Shown here: positions 16,701 to 26,900 of the stretch, in pieces
How positions within the stretch are numbered: position 1 is the first letter of the stretch
Layout: each line of letters opens with the position of its first letter
Source of the DNA: Dolichospermum circinale AWQC310F
GTDB lineage: Bacteria > Cyanobacteriota > Cyanobacteriia > Cyanobacteriales > Nostocaceae
Reading direction: 5' to 3'
Assembly (NCBI RefSeq): GCF_000426925.1
Contig: NZ_KE384677.1
Location: 1-43,777, forward strand
Length of the DNA: 43,777 bases
The notes under the pieces: model-generated
Databases searched by the model: none
What the model was told of the DNA's origin: nothing
The model's input: only the letters and a program-made list of their open reading frames with translations
Position numbers and translations under genes: made by a program

Positions 16701-18128
16701 AATCAGACCATAGGCAAAATTAGGAGACCAACTATGAGTAATACGGAATTTATCAATTAAGTCTAACCAATTGAGAGGACGACTTAAAATATATTCTGTT
16801 TGCACATAAACCAGTTGACATCCTATATCAATGCAGCGAATATGCCAATCAGAAATACTACCAATATGGTCAAAAGGTAGCCAATTAAGAATGACATCTG
16901 AGGAGCTAAAATTACAAAGTATATTCACTCCCCTAGCACGAGATATGAGATTTTTATGGGTTAGACCTATACATTTTGGCATTCCTGTACTACCTGATGT
17001 TAGGTTAAAAAAGGCTATATCATCAGGTTGACTAGCATGATAATTTAAGTCGGGGGTATTAATTCGTAATTCTTCGATTACACAAATCTTTAACTCTGGA
17101 TTTAATTCTGGATTTGGCAACCATTGACTGAGAGAATTGAGATTTTTTTGTAAATATTCATTGGTCAGAATAAATGGATTATCTAATAATTGCCAAACAT
17201 GACAAATTTTATCTACAGCTTGGTTTTTTTCTTCATAGCTTTGGAGAGGGGGAATGATTACGGGAACAAAACCTCCTAGTAAGCATCCCCAAAAAGCTGG
17301 GATAATATCAAAGTTTTGGGACAATTGAAAAATTATTTTATCTTGGGGTTTAAGTCCTAAGTTTCTCAACCCAGTTAAAATCCTTTGGGCTTGTTGCCAT
17401 AAGTCTTGATAAGATTGTATTTTTTGTGAGCCATCAGATTGAATATAAATAATATTATTACTAATATTAGTATTTGATTTTTGAGCGGTTTTTTCTAGTA
17501 ATTCTCCTAATGTTTGGGGAGCGTCTTGAGGATAGTTTAGAGGTTCTCCATGACTAATAGCTAGTTTTTTTGGTTCTAGCAATTGTTGATGTTCTCTGTT
17601 ATTGCTGGATAAGGTTTTTTGTCCGTGAGTTTGATGATCTTCAGAGTTAATAACTGAAATTTCTGGTAATAAATCTGTTAAATGCAGGGCAGGAATTTTG
17701 TTAATTTGTGGTTCAACTATGACGGCAACACGATCAATTTCTCCCATTGACTCCAGTTGTTTTTCTACATTAGCAATTAAGCGAGAATCAATCACAGCTA
17801 ATTTCATTAGAGCAACTTCATCTATCTGCCCTGTAGCTGTTAAGGGAATACTAGAAACAGGAACGTAGATTTTTGGTAATATTGGGAATAAAGATGTCGG
17901 TAAATTATTTTGTAGTTGGGATTTAATTTGTTCTGGGGATAGGCGTACACTAGAAACGATGTAAGCAATTAATTGAAATTGACCATTTTCGCCTTTTTTG
18001 GTGACTACAGCACAGTCTTCAATAAGGATATTTCTTAATAAAGCTGATTCAATAACTGAGATATATTTGCTGATTTCTAGATTATTAATTGGCTGATTCA
18101 TAGAGTTAATATTATTGATGTTAAACAT
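13770..18128 (-). CDS. aerA: Loading module A-KR-ACP of aeruginosin-type synthetase
   Basis: AerA primes the assembly line by activating a phenylpyruvate-type acid and reducing its keto group to a phenyllactate-type starter (Hpla). The 1452 residues comprise an N-terminal piece of about 150 residues resembling an orphan C-terminal A subdomain (VPVSSIPLTATGQID, with glutamine replacing the usual lysine), a CoA-ligase-like A domain (LTSGSTGMPKCIGL near 373, GKIQRSQL at its end), a ketoreductase with GGLGGIG near 1037 and FSSLHGFFG/GGYAAANSF, and a carrier domain with LGGNSL near 1392. The ATG at 18128 is preceded by AGGAG ten bases upstream; the longer frame to 18188 has no ribosome binding site. 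The acidic C terminus EEYEEVCL could dock onto AerB. Confidence 0.9.
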   Translation of the reverse strand: MFNINNINSMNQPINNLEISKYISVIESALLRNILIEDCAVVTKKGENGQFQLIAYIVSSVRLSPEQIKSQLQNNLPTSLFPILPKIYVPVSSIPLTATGQIDEVALMKLAVIDSRLIANVEKQLESMGEIDRVAVIVEPQINKIPALHLTDLLPEISVINSEDHQTHGQKTLSSNNREHQQLLEPKKLAISHGEPLNYPQDAPQTLGELLEKTAQKSNTNISNNIIYIQSDGSQKIQSYQDLWQQAQRILTGLRNLGLKPQDKIIFQLSQNFDIIPAFWGCLLGGFVPVIIPPLQSYEEKNQAVDKICHVWQLLDNPFILTNEYLQKNLNSLSQWLPNPELNPELKICVIEELRINTPDLNYHASQPDDIAFFNLTSGSTGMPKCIGLTHKNLISRARGVNILCNFSSSDVILNWLPFDHIGSISDWHIRCIDIGCQLVYVQTEYILSRPLNWLDLIDKFRITHSWSPNFAYGLINHALKQEQRQNWNLECIKFFLTAGEAVSDKATMEFIEHLHTKYKLPKTALRPAFGMAEMGSGITYYQPTIEHPLTFHTIDKSSLKGQLKRLEIGNHQGTTFTDLGTVIPGVSIRIVDRENSLLLEETIGKLQVRGDAVFKGYYKNSPANQEALLESGWFDTGDLGFISHGHLVITGRAKETIIINGVNYYCHEIETAVEEVKGVEISYTAACAVRLNDNNTDRLAIFFHTEKVDDALFNLLKEIRTQIVKQVGINPDYLIPVAKEIIPKTAIGKIQRSQLSQRFHSGEFQKIIKQVDILFGNYHTIPDWFYRQVWQQKCPIINHDTLNITNSTLVFTDNSGLGEYISHRLSEYNLPYITVSSGEDFLKINNLSYEIDPEKAEHYQLLFNSLADNKIMLGQIIHLWTYEKYSGEVTSLDAIKQAQTPGIYSLLFLVQALAKVQSSQHQVDHQIKLLFVSSYVQSILSTDLIAYEKSPVLGLLKTIPQELPWLNCRHVDLNFEEVEKNVEKNGDYLLQELQISSKEREVGYRNGGRFVTRLQKVELLNEPKQPIPFQRGGTYLLSGGLGGIGVEIAKYLLKNYQARLLLIGRTALPEKSTWDLHLQKIDPISQRLQAYQELEQLGGEITYEAADICDLKQLQSIVAKSEANWGQKLDGIIHLAGIFYEQLLLEESPEKLLAMLTPKMLGTWTLHQLIKNHSHSFFINFSSLHGFFGSTAVGGYAAANSFIDRFSQYQQFHSTLNSYCFAWSMWNDTGMSQGYEIQNLMNTKGFSAMSCSQAIASMFASLHHNQTQLFVGLDGNSLNIRRWLMTSENLQTLTAYFTTNSTDIKLQNWQINDSFGTSCNCKLVQLLEMPLTTNGAIDKDKLIRQYIRQETSDYIAPRNEVEQKITQIWQQVLNISLLSVEDNFFELGGNSLLAGQVISRLRDTFAIELSLQSLFASPTVATLAHKLDILHWVVTSAETINRSEEYEEVCL

Positions 18129-18240
18129 TGCTAAAAATCTCCTGACAACTGATTTGATTACTAGTACAACACAGCGTAAGTTAGGCAATAATTAAAAATA
18201 CTGAAAAATAAAAAGCCTTACACTAAAACCTTTTCAACCC

Positions 18241-18277
18241 TGTCACCTGTCACCTGTCAACTGTCAACTGTCACCTG
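18241..18277. repeat. Heptamer tandem repeat, five units, upstream of aerA
   Basis: TGTCACC, TGTCACC, TGTCAAC, TGTCAAC, TGTCACC are joined head to tail from 18241 to 18275. This STRR-type array lies in the 159-base gap between the SDR gene and aerA, the largest gap inside the cluster. Confidence 0.85.
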
Positions 18278-18287
18278 CTATAGGCAT

Positions 18288-19064
18288 TTAAATGGCACTG
18301 TAACCACCATCTACCATTAAAATTGCACCTGTGACATAAGTAGCAGCGTCGGAAGCGAGAAAAATCACCGGACCAACTAATTCTGTTGGTTCACCTCTTC
18401 GCTGCATGGGAATTTTTATTTTTAAATGTGCTTGATCTTGCTCTGGAGGTAAACGAAATTTTTCCGTGCCTTCCATAATATTATTGATATATCCGGGGGC
18501 AAAAGCATTAACACGAATCCTATCATTTGCCCATTCTACTGCAAGCGATCGCACTAACTGATTTACACCTCCTTTGGACGCAGTATAAGCAGCACAACCA
18601 GAGATACCAATTACACCAGCTATGGAAGAATTCATAATAATTGATCCACCTGTACCTTGTGCCATCATTTGTTTAGCTGCTAATTGAGAACAATTAAAAT
18701 ACCCCTTTAAATCAACATTGATAATTGCATCCCATTCCTCTTCTGCTAAGGAAATGAAAGGTTTGATAATATCAATTCCCGCATTGCAAACTAAAATATC
18801 CAAACGGTTGTAATAATTAACAGTTTGCTGAATTAAATTTTGGCAATCTTGACGTTTAGTAACATCAGTTGTTAAGGCTATAGCGTCCCCTCCTGCTGCT
18901 TGAATAATTTTCGCTGTTGCTTCGGCTTCTATTTGTTTAATATCAGCAATTACTACTTTGACACCCACAGCAGCTAATCCTTGAGCAATTACTTTACCAA
19001 TTCCTCTAGCAGCACCCGTAATAATAGCAACTTTACCCGTTAAATCAAAAAGATTATGTTCCAT
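18288..19064 (-). CDS. Classical short-chain dehydrogenase/reductase of the cluster
   Basis: This 258-residue SDR has the nucleotide-binding TGAARGIG motif near residue 17, NAG near 90, the catalytic serine in MNSSIAG and an intact YTASK catalytic pair. It ends in GAILMVDGGYSAI, typical for the family. Its pattern (LVCNAGIDIIKPFISLAEEE, YTASKGGVNQL) resembles BacC of bacilysin synthesis more than the other SDR in this cluster. A role in oxidation or reduction during formation of the hydroxylated bicyclic proline analogue (Choi) is likely; reduction of another intermediate is possible. It sits between aerB (34 bases) and aerA (159 bases with heptamer repeats). It may correspond to the gene called aerN in other clusters, but I am not certain enough to use the name. 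Confidence 0.85.
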   Translation of the reverse strand: MEHNLFDLTGKVAIITGAARGIGKVIAQGLAAVGVKVVIADIKQIEAEATAKIIQAAGGDAIALTTDVTKRQDCQNLIQQTVNYYNRLDILVCNAGIDIIKPFISLAEEEWDAIINVDLKGYFNCSQLAAKQMMAQGTGGSIIMNSSIAGVIGISGCAAYTASKGGVNQLVRSLAVEWANDRIRVNAFAPGYINNIMEGTEKFRLPPEQDQAHLKIKIPMQRRGEPTELVGPVIFLASDAATYVTGAILMVDGGYSAI

Positions 19065-19098
19065 TTGTTTTCTTAATTAATAAATTATTCTTGCTTGT

Positions 19099-22000
19099 TC
19101 ATGCCAATGTAGATAATAAATCATCAAGTTCATCTTGACTCAAATCTACATCAGGAAAGTCCGAAGGAGTATAACCACCATTTTCTAAAGAAGTACAATG
19201 TGTAATTAATGTTTTTAACTTCGATATATAATCATTAGCGAGATGAGTAATAGTTTCTCTCTGATGAAGATTTTGACTGTAGACAAAATAAATTTCTAGT
19301 TTCCCTTCTACCACCTTGCCTACTACATCTAATATATGACCACGCGCTGCTTTAGGGCTAAAAATTCGCCCTGGACTTTCTGAAGCAAATCCTAATAGAA
19401 TTGGTTCTGATTGAATTTGGTCAAATTGTCCGAGATAATTAAAAGATATCTCAGATTGGGGCAGTTTTTCCAATTGTTGACAAATATCAATATTTTGGCA
19501 CAGATAACGGAGGATACCATAACCAATACCACGATTAGGAATTTTTCGCAATTGTTCTTTAATAGTTTTTAAATTTTCCCCAAGATCAGAAGTTTTCCCT
19601 AACTGCAAAAATACAGGATAAATAGTAGTAAACCAACCCACAGTGCGAGATAAAACTACATCATTAAATAGTTCTTCCCGTCCATGACCTTCTAAGTCAA
19701 TCAGTAGGGAATCAGCACCAGTCCATTGAGAAAAGGTTTGCACTAAAGCAGTTAATAAAATATCATTAATTTGTGTATTATAAGCAGAAGGTACATCTTG
19801 AAGTAAAATCCGAGTTTCCTCTGTTGTTAAAGCCACATAAATCTCTTCAGAACTCTCTTCCGTATTCAAGGCTTTTTGGGCGGCTTTCACGACAGAAAAA
19901 TCTAAAGGTAAAGGTTGAATATGGGCTGGAACTTGAGATAACCAGTAATTTAATTCCTGTGTGATTGCTGGGGAATTGCCATAGTTTTGTTGACGAATTG
20001 CCCAATCTTGAAATGATGTAGTTTTGGCAGGTAATTCGATAGATTTTCCTTGTTCTAGTTGACAATAGGCTGTTACTAAATCATCTAATAATATTCTCCA
20101 TGATACACCATCAACTACCAGATGTTGAATAATTAAAAGTAAACGACTAGATTTTTCTTGACCTAAATTAAATAACACCACTCGCAACATTGGACCTGTT
20201 GCTAAATTTAATGTTCCTTGTAATTCATTAGCTTTAAATTCAATCGCTGCTGACTGTTCTGTACTTGGTATATCAGAAAAATCAATTACTTCAAAAGGCA
20301 CTAATTGATCATGTTGATCATGATCACTGTTGATATTACTATTTATTTGTTGCCATTGGGAATCAACTTTAATAAAGCGCGTCCGTAGGGCATCATGATG
20401 AATAATTAACTTTCCAATGGCCTGTACTAATAATTCTGGCTGAATCTCTGCTGGTACTTGCAACATCATTGCCTGATTAAAATAGTGAGGTTCACACCAA
20501 TTTTCTGCAAAAAACCATTTTTGAATCGGTGTTAGGGGAACTTCTCCTATTACTAAACCTTGTGCGGCTACAACAGCATTAGTATGACTGGCCACGGTAG
20601 CTAATTGGGCAATAGTTTGATATTGAAATAGCTGTTTTGTAGTAATTTGGATACCTTTTTGATTGGCACGGGCAATAATTTGGATACTCAGAATTGAGTC
20701 TCCACCTAACTCAAAGAAATTATCATCAATGCCGATTTTTTCTAACCTTAAAACCTCCTGCCAAATATTAGTTAAAACTGCTTCCGTAGGAGTGCGGGGG
20801 GCAATAAATGTTTCTAATTCGTTAACTGTTGATGGAATTGGTAATTGTTTACGATCTATTTTACCATTAGGTGTTTTAGGTAAAGCATCTAGAAATACAA
20901 AAACAGCAGGGATCATGTAATCTGGTAACTTTTGTTTGAGAAAATTCTGTAAATTAGAGCGATTTAGTGAAGGTTCATTAGTAACTATATAAGCAACTAA
21001 TTGTTTAATATTTGGGTTATCTTCTCGAACTACAACTGTTGCTGCTGTAATTTGTGAATGAGCAGTAAGAACTGTTTCAATTTCTCCTAACTCAATTCTA
21101 AAACCACGAATTTTTACTTGATCATCTACCCGTCCCAAAAATTCTATATAACCATCAGGTAAATAGCGGACTAAATCACCAGTTTTATATAAACGAACGG
21201 ATGGAGAATCATCAAAGAAATGGGAAATAAATTTTGCCGATGTTAATTCTGGATTATGCAAATATCCTCTAGCTAAACCAGCACCACTAATATGTAATTC
21301 TCCAGGTATACCAATAGGAAAAGGTTGTAATTTAGCATCTAAAATATATGTTTTGGCGTTAGGAATTACTCGACCTATAGACTGTTGTTCGCGCTCATCT
21401 TCCACTTGAGATACATTACAGAAAGTTGTAACTACTGTGGCTTCTGTGGGTCCATAGGTATTGATTAAAATTGGCAACCTTGACCAAGAAGATAATTTTT
21501 CTTGTAAATAGTTTTGCCAAAGTTTTAATTTATCTGGTAGTAATCTTTCCCCACCAATATTGATCAATCTGATGGTTTCAGGCAAAATTATATCTGTAGC
21601 TACTAATTCTGATATTAATTGTTGCCAGTAAGCTGTAGGTAAAAATAAACCCGTGATTTGCCATTGACAGCATTTTTGCAAAAATATGGAAAAGGAATTT
21701 AACATTTCTGCGGTGCGTAATACTAAGGTTGCACCGGAAGCTAATGCAGAAAATATTTCTTCTAAAGCAGCATCAAAATTAATGGATGCAAACTGGAGTA
21801 TTTTATCATTATCGGTAATTTCATATTCTTGAATTGCTGCCTGAACGAAATTCACTAAAGACCTATGTTCAACTACTACTCCTTTGGGTTTACCAGTTGA
21901 ACCGGAAGTATAAATTACATAAGCTAAATTCTCAGGTTTTACCTCACTAACTGGGTTGTCTTGACTTTGAACAGAGACCGTATTTTCTAAATGGTCTAAA

Positions 22001-23946
22001 TAAATAATTTTAGTGCTACTATCAACTGTTAAAGATGTCAGGTACTCCTTAGTTAGTATTACCTTAACTTGAGAATGATCGATCATGTAGGATAAACGTT
22101 CAAGGGGGTAATGAGGATCAAGGGGAAGATATGCAGATCCAGCTTTAATAATTGCCAGTAAACTAATAATTAGTTCAGATGATCTTTCTAAACAAATCCC
22201 TACTAAATCCTCTGGTTTGACACCCAAATTTTGTAAATAATGTGCCAGTTGATTAGCTTGAGAATTTAACTGTTGATAGGTAAGTTGTTTATTTTCATAA
22301 ACCAGTGCAATGTTGTCAGGATAAAGTTTAACTTGTTCTTCAAATAATTGATGAATACATTTATCTTTGGGGTAATCTTTGTCTGTTTGATTAAAAGTAA
22401 TTAATATTTGCTCTTTTTCTGCTGCTGTCAACAAGGGTAATTTGTTAATATATTCATCGGGATTATTCACAATAGCTGATAATAAAGTCTGTAAATGATC
22501 TGTCATTCTGATCATTGTATCTGCTGTAAATAAATCCGTACTATATTCCCATTGACCAATAATTTCTGTCTTGGTTTCAAACAGAGCTAAACCTAAATCA
22601 AAGGCAGATATTCCCCGTTGCACCATGTGAGGAGTGATGATTAAATCAGGTAACTCTATGGTATCTAAAGATAGGTTTTCCCAGGCAAACATGACCTGAA
22701 AAATTGGGTTATAACTGAGAGAACGTTCTGGATTTAATACTTCTACAACCTGCTCAAAGGATACATCTTGATGATCATTAGCGGTTAAACTTGTTTGTCG
22801 TATTTGTGCTACTAATTCAGAAAACTGGCAGTTATTTTCAATTTGATTACGGATAACTATTGTATTTACAAAAAAACCAATTAATGTTTCTACTGCTACT
22901 TGTTTGCGGTTAGCAACTGGACAACCCACACTAATATCATTCTGACCAGTATAACGATAAAGTAAAACTACAAAAGCTGTCAGGAAAGTATGAAAGGAAG
23001 TTACCCCTAATTTTTGGCTTAAATTCCTTAATTGTTGAGTCAAATCACCATCAATTTTAAATTCATGAGTTGCACCAGCAAAACTTTGAATAGCTGGACG
23101 GGGTTTATCTGTTGGTAATTCTAATAACGGTGGTTTATCAGCTAATTGTTGTTGCCAATATTTTAGTTGTTTTTGTAATATTTCTCCTGTAATATTTTCC
23201 TGTTGCCATACCACAAAGTCGCCATATTGTATATTTAATTCTGGCAAAGATATGGGAGAACCACTAGCAAAACTCTGATAGAGATGACATAATTCTTTAA
23301 TGAAAATACCCATTGACCAACCATCAACAATGATGTGGTGGATAATAATTAGGAGAATGTACTCATCTGCACCTATACGCAATAGTTTAAATCGCCATAA
23401 ATTACCGTTTTCTAAGTTAAAAGATTGACGAACTTCGCAGGTAATGTAAGATGATATTTCTGTTTCTAAATAAGTTTGTAAATCTATAATTGGCAAGTGA
23501 AAAGTAAAATGAGAATTGATTTTTTGATAGGGATTACCGTCAATAGCAGGAAAAGCAGTTCTTAAACTTTCATGACGACGAATAATTTCTTGAATACTTT
23601 GTTCTAAAACCGTGATCTTTAGCTGACCTTTAATTCTCAATTGTAAAGATTCATTATAAGCAGTATTATCTTGATCTAATTGATGTATAAACCACATTGA
23701 GCTTTGGTTATAAGACAGTGGTAACATACCCGTTCTATCTACAGACACTATGGGTACAAAAACATCTTGAGTGGAGGTTTTAACCTCTTTAAAAAAAGCA
23801 ATAATTTCCGGTTTGCGTTGCACTATTTCCGCTTTTAAAGATGGTGTCATTACTCCTTTAGGAGCTTTAATTTTCAGTTCTTCTCCTTCTAGGGAAATTG
23901 TGATATCTAAACTTCTTAACTGCGATAGGAAATTAATTGTATTCAT
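19099..23946 (-). CDS. aerB: NRPS docking-C-A-PCP-E, adds the D-amino acid
   Basis: The first 55 residues form a TubC-type N-terminal docking domain (ISLEGEELKIKAPKGVMTP). Then come a condensation domain (HHIIVDGWS near 203), an adenylation domain (TSGSTGKPKG near 679), a carrier domain (LGGDSI near 1083) and an epimerization domain (HLVVDGVSWRIL near 1275, EGHGRE, GWFTTIYP, NYLGQFD). The LGGDS form before an E domain is typical. The pocket read by eye is D-A-E-F-N-G-T-V-V-K, which I do not recognise; aeruginosins carry hydrophobic D-residues here (Leu, Tyr, Hty, Phe), but the substrate is open. The tail LSQDELDDLLSTLA is the kind of short helix that docks onto the next synthetase, presumably AerG. 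Confidence 0.92.
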   Translation of the reverse strand: MNTINFLSQLRSLDITISLEGEELKIKAPKGVMTPSLKAEIVQRKPEIIAFFKEVKTSTQDVFVPIVSVDRTGMLPLSYNQSSMWFIHQLDQDNTAYNESLQLRIKGQLKITVLEQSIQEIIRRHESLRTAFPAIDGNPYQKINSHFTFHLPIIDLQTYLETEISSYITCEVRQSFNLENGNLWRFKLLRIGADEYILLIIIHHIIVDGWSMGIFIKELCHLYQSFASGSPISLPELNIQYGDFVVWQQENITGEILQKQLKYWQQQLADKPPLLELPTDKPRPAIQSFAGATHEFKIDGDLTQQLRNLSQKLGVTSFHTFLTAFVVLLYRYTGQNDISVGCPVANRKQVAVETLIGFFVNTIVIRNQIENNCQFSELVAQIRQTSLTANDHQDVSFEQVVEVLNPERSLSYNPIFQVMFAWENLSLDTIELPDLIITPHMVQRGISAFDLGLALFETKTEIIGQWEYSTDLFTADTMIRMTDHLQTLLSAIVNNPDEYINKLPLLTAAEKEQILITFNQTDKDYPKDKCIHQLFEEQVKLYPDNIALVYENKQLTYQQLNSQANQLAHYLQNLGVKPEDLVGICLERSSELIISLLAIIKAGSAYLPLDPHYPLERLSYMIDHSQVKVILTKEYLTSLTVDSSTKIIYLDHLENTVSVQSQDNPVSEVKPENLAYVIYTSGSTGKPKGVVVEHRSLVNFVQAAIQEYEITDNDKILQFASINFDAALEEIFSALASGATLVLRTAEMLNSFSIFLQKCCQWQITGLFLPTAYWQQLISELVATDIILPETIRLINIGGERLLPDKLKLWQNYLQEKLSSWSRLPILINTYGPTEATVVTTFCNVSQVEDEREQQSIGRVIPNAKTYILDAKLQPFPIGIPGELHISGAGLARGYLHNPELTSAKFISHFFDDSPSVRLYKTGDLVRYLPDGYIEFLGRVDDQVKIRGFRIELGEIETVLTAHSQITAATVVVREDNPNIKQLVAYIVTNEPSLNRSNLQNFLKQKLPDYMIPAVFVFLDALPKTPNGKIDRKQLPIPSTVNELETFIAPRTPTEAVLTNIWQEVLRLEKIGIDDNFFELGGDSILSIQIIARANQKGIQITTKQLFQYQTIAQLATVASHTNAVVAAQGLVIGEVPLTPIQKWFFAENWCEPHYFNQAMMLQVPAEIQPELLVQAIGKLIIHHDALRTRFIKVDSQWQQINSNINSDHDQHDQLVPFEVIDFSDIPSTEQSAAIEFKANELQGTLNLATGPMLRVVLFNLGQEKSSRLLLIIQHLVVDGVSWRILLDDLVTAYCQLEQGKSIELPAKTTSFQDWAIRQQNYGNSPAITQELNYWLSQVPAHIQPLPLDFSVVKAAQKALNTEESSEEIYVALTTEETRILLQDVPSAYNTQINDILLTALVQTFSQWTGADSLLIDLEGHGREELFNDVVLSRTVGWFTTIYPVFLQLGKTSDLGENLKTIKEQLRKIPNRGIGYGILRYLCQNIDICQQLEKLPQSEISFNYLGQFDQIQSEPILLGFASESPGRIFSPKAARGHILDVVGKVVEGKLEIYFVYSQNLHQRETITHLANDYISKLKTLITHCTSLENGGYTPSDFPDVDLSQDELDDLLSTLA

Positions 23947-23987
23947 GGTATTTTCTTTTAGTATCTTTTATTGATGTATTTTTGAAT

Positions 23988-26900
23988 CTACTGCTGTGCT
24001 AACATTGCCTGTACTTGTTCTGGGGAAAGTTGGGCAATTTCTTGGATAGTCTTAGCAATCTCATTGATAATTTCCTCTCCACCAGCTAATTCTCCTAGTA
24101 CAGTAGCTAATTCTTTGACGGTGGGAGAATTAAACAAATGACGAATAGTAATATCCAATTCTAGTGTCTGGCGAATTTTTCCAATTAATTGTATGGCTTT
24201 GAGTGAATGTCCTCCTAATTGGAAAAAGTTATCATCAATTCCTACTTGTTTAACTCCTAATACCTCAGCCCAAATTTCTGTTAGTATTTCTTGAATTGGG
24301 GTTTGTGGTGCAATATAGATTTGATTTAATTCTGGTCGCTCATGCGTGGGAATTGGCAAAACTTTACGATTAACTTTACCATTAGGATTCAAGGGGAAAG
24401 AATCCATTTGCACAAATACAGAAGGAATCATATAATCTGGCAATTGAGTAGCCAGATATTTTCTCAGTTCAGAAGTATTGACATTTTCACTAACTACCGG
24501 AATAAAGTAGGCTACGAGAAATTTTTCCTTAGCATTTTTCCCATGAGTAGTTATTACTGCTTGAGTAATTCGAGGATATTTACTTAAAATTGCTTCGACT
24601 TCACATAAATCAATTTGATAACCGCGAATTTTGACGAGATCATCTATTCTTCCTAAAAACTCAATATTACCATCTGGTAAATATCTTGCTAAGTCTCCAG
24701 TTTTATACAGACGATGATAAGGTGATTTATCAAAAGGATTAGGAATGAATTTCTCTTTGGTTAATTCTGGACGCTGAAAATATTCTCGCGCTAAACCATA
24801 ACCACTAACATATAATTCTCCCACAATTCCCACGGGTACAGGTTGGAAATGTTTGTCTAAAATATAAACTTTGACATTGATAGCTGCTTTACCAATGGGT
24901 GCATAAACAGGCCATTGTTCTGGATTTTCGCTAAAGGCATAAGTCGTCACTAAATCTGCTTCTGTTGGTCCATATAAGTTATACAAACGGCAATTTTTCA
25001 GTTGTTTAAATAAATCAATCATTGGTTGGGTGATTTGTAATTGCTCACCCGCAGCACAGATTTCTCTTAAATTGCTAAATAGTTCTATTTCTTGTCCGTA
25101 AAATTCTGCTAATTGCTGTAATAGACTAACGGGAAGAATCACTTTTTGAATGGGATTATTTGCCAATAATTCCATTAATTTTCCTAAATCTAAACGGGTA
25201 TTTTCGGGAATCAGATACAGAGTTCCACCAGTACCCCAAGCAGCAGCAATTTCGTGATAACTAACATCAAAACTCAAAGGTGCAAATTGTAAAACGCCGA
25301 CACCACAAGCCATTTTCGCTAAGTGATGTGCTATTAAGTTGGTCAGAGAATAATGGGGAACAGAAATTCCTTTAGGTTTACCTGTAGAACCGGAACTGTA
25401 AACTATATAAGCTAGGTTTTCAGATGTAATTTGAGTAATTGGGTTGGTTTTGTTCTCTAAATTAATTTGTGTCCATTCCTGATCTAAAATTAACCGATGA
25501 TGAGGGAAATCACATGGAAGTAAGCCTTGTAAATTGGTTTGAGTGATCAGCACAGGTACTTGAGTATCTGCTAAAATTAACCCCAATCTTTCTGGAGAAT
25601 AATTAGGGTCTAAAGGCACACAAACACCACCAGCTTTGAGAGTTGCTAAAATAGCGATCGCTACTTCTAAACCCCTCTCTAAGCACAACCCTACAGGTAT
25701 ATCTGCACCCACTCCTAATTTTTGCAAATAGTGAGCTAATTGATTAGCGCGGTTATTTAATTCCCCATAAGTTAATTTTTGATCAGCAAAAACCAAAGCT
25801 ACAGCATCAGGTGTTTTTTCTGACCATTTTGTAACTAATTCGTGGATATTTTCTTGGAGTAAATTTTCCGCTGCTGTTTGATTACTATCTACCAAAAGAA
25901 ATTTTTGTTCCTGGGGAGTTAATAGAGGTAATTTTCCAGGTAGACTGTGAGGATTAGCCACAATTCCCAGTAATAGAGTTTGCAAATGACCTATCATTCT
26001 CTCAATTGTCTCACTATGAAAGCGATCGCCCGCATAAATTAAATTTAATTTTAATTCTTTCTCTGGTGTCACTGTCAAAGTTAGCGGATAATCAGCGTGT
26101 CCAGTATTGGTAATTTTGATTATTTGTAAGTCATGATCTGCTTGGAGAAGCTCTTGACCCAGGGGTAAATTATTAAAGACTACAAAACTTTCAAATAAAG
26201 ATTGACCCCGTGGTATATCACTCCAACCTTGAATTTCTACCAATGGAGTATATCCATATTCTTCTCGTTCAATTTGTTCTAGTTGCAACTGTTTTAACCA
26301 AGATAAAATTCCCATATCTTCGGGAATTTTCACCCGCACGGGTAAGGTATTCACAAACAACCCAACCATTGATTCTACACCAGATAAAGCCGGAGGACGA
26401 CCAGAAATGGTAGCACCAAAAACTATATCAGCTTCACCACTATAACGACTTAAAAGTATTCCCCAAGCCGCTTGTATCAGTGTAAATAATGTTAAATAAT
26501 TTTCTTGAGTCAGGTTTTTTAAACTAGCTGTCTCCTCTGCTGACAAGGAAAAATACTTATGATTATATTCTCCACTAATATCTTTTTTACGGTGAAGATT
26601 ATCAACTTGTAAAGGTGTAGTTGCCGTAAAACCTTGCAAATTTTTACGCCAATAAATTTCCGCTTGTTGAATATCTTGCTGTTGTAACCAACCAATATAA
26701 TCTCGATAAGGACGGGTAGGTGATAAATATAAAGTTTCTCCTTTATTTATAGCTGTATAAAACTGCCAAACCTCTTCCATGATCACTGACAAACTCCAGC
26801 CATCAGCTAAAATGTGATGGGAACTCCAGATTAATTCATAATTCTTATTTCCCATAAAAATCAGAGTAAATCGCATCAAAGGAGCTTTATCCAGGGCAAA

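Noticed and set aside
13770-18128. Microcystin or nodularin loading module (McyG-like)
   Set aside because: The protein has A-KR-ACP only, with no ketosynthase, acyltransferase or methyltransferase, and no polyketide synthase genes are nearby.
18241-18277. CRISPR array
   Set aside because: The units are 7 bp and contiguous without spacers, and no cas genes are present.
19773-20920. Short plus-strand frames within aerB
   Set aside because: They are shadows of the C-A-PCP-E coding sequence without plausible starts or motifs.
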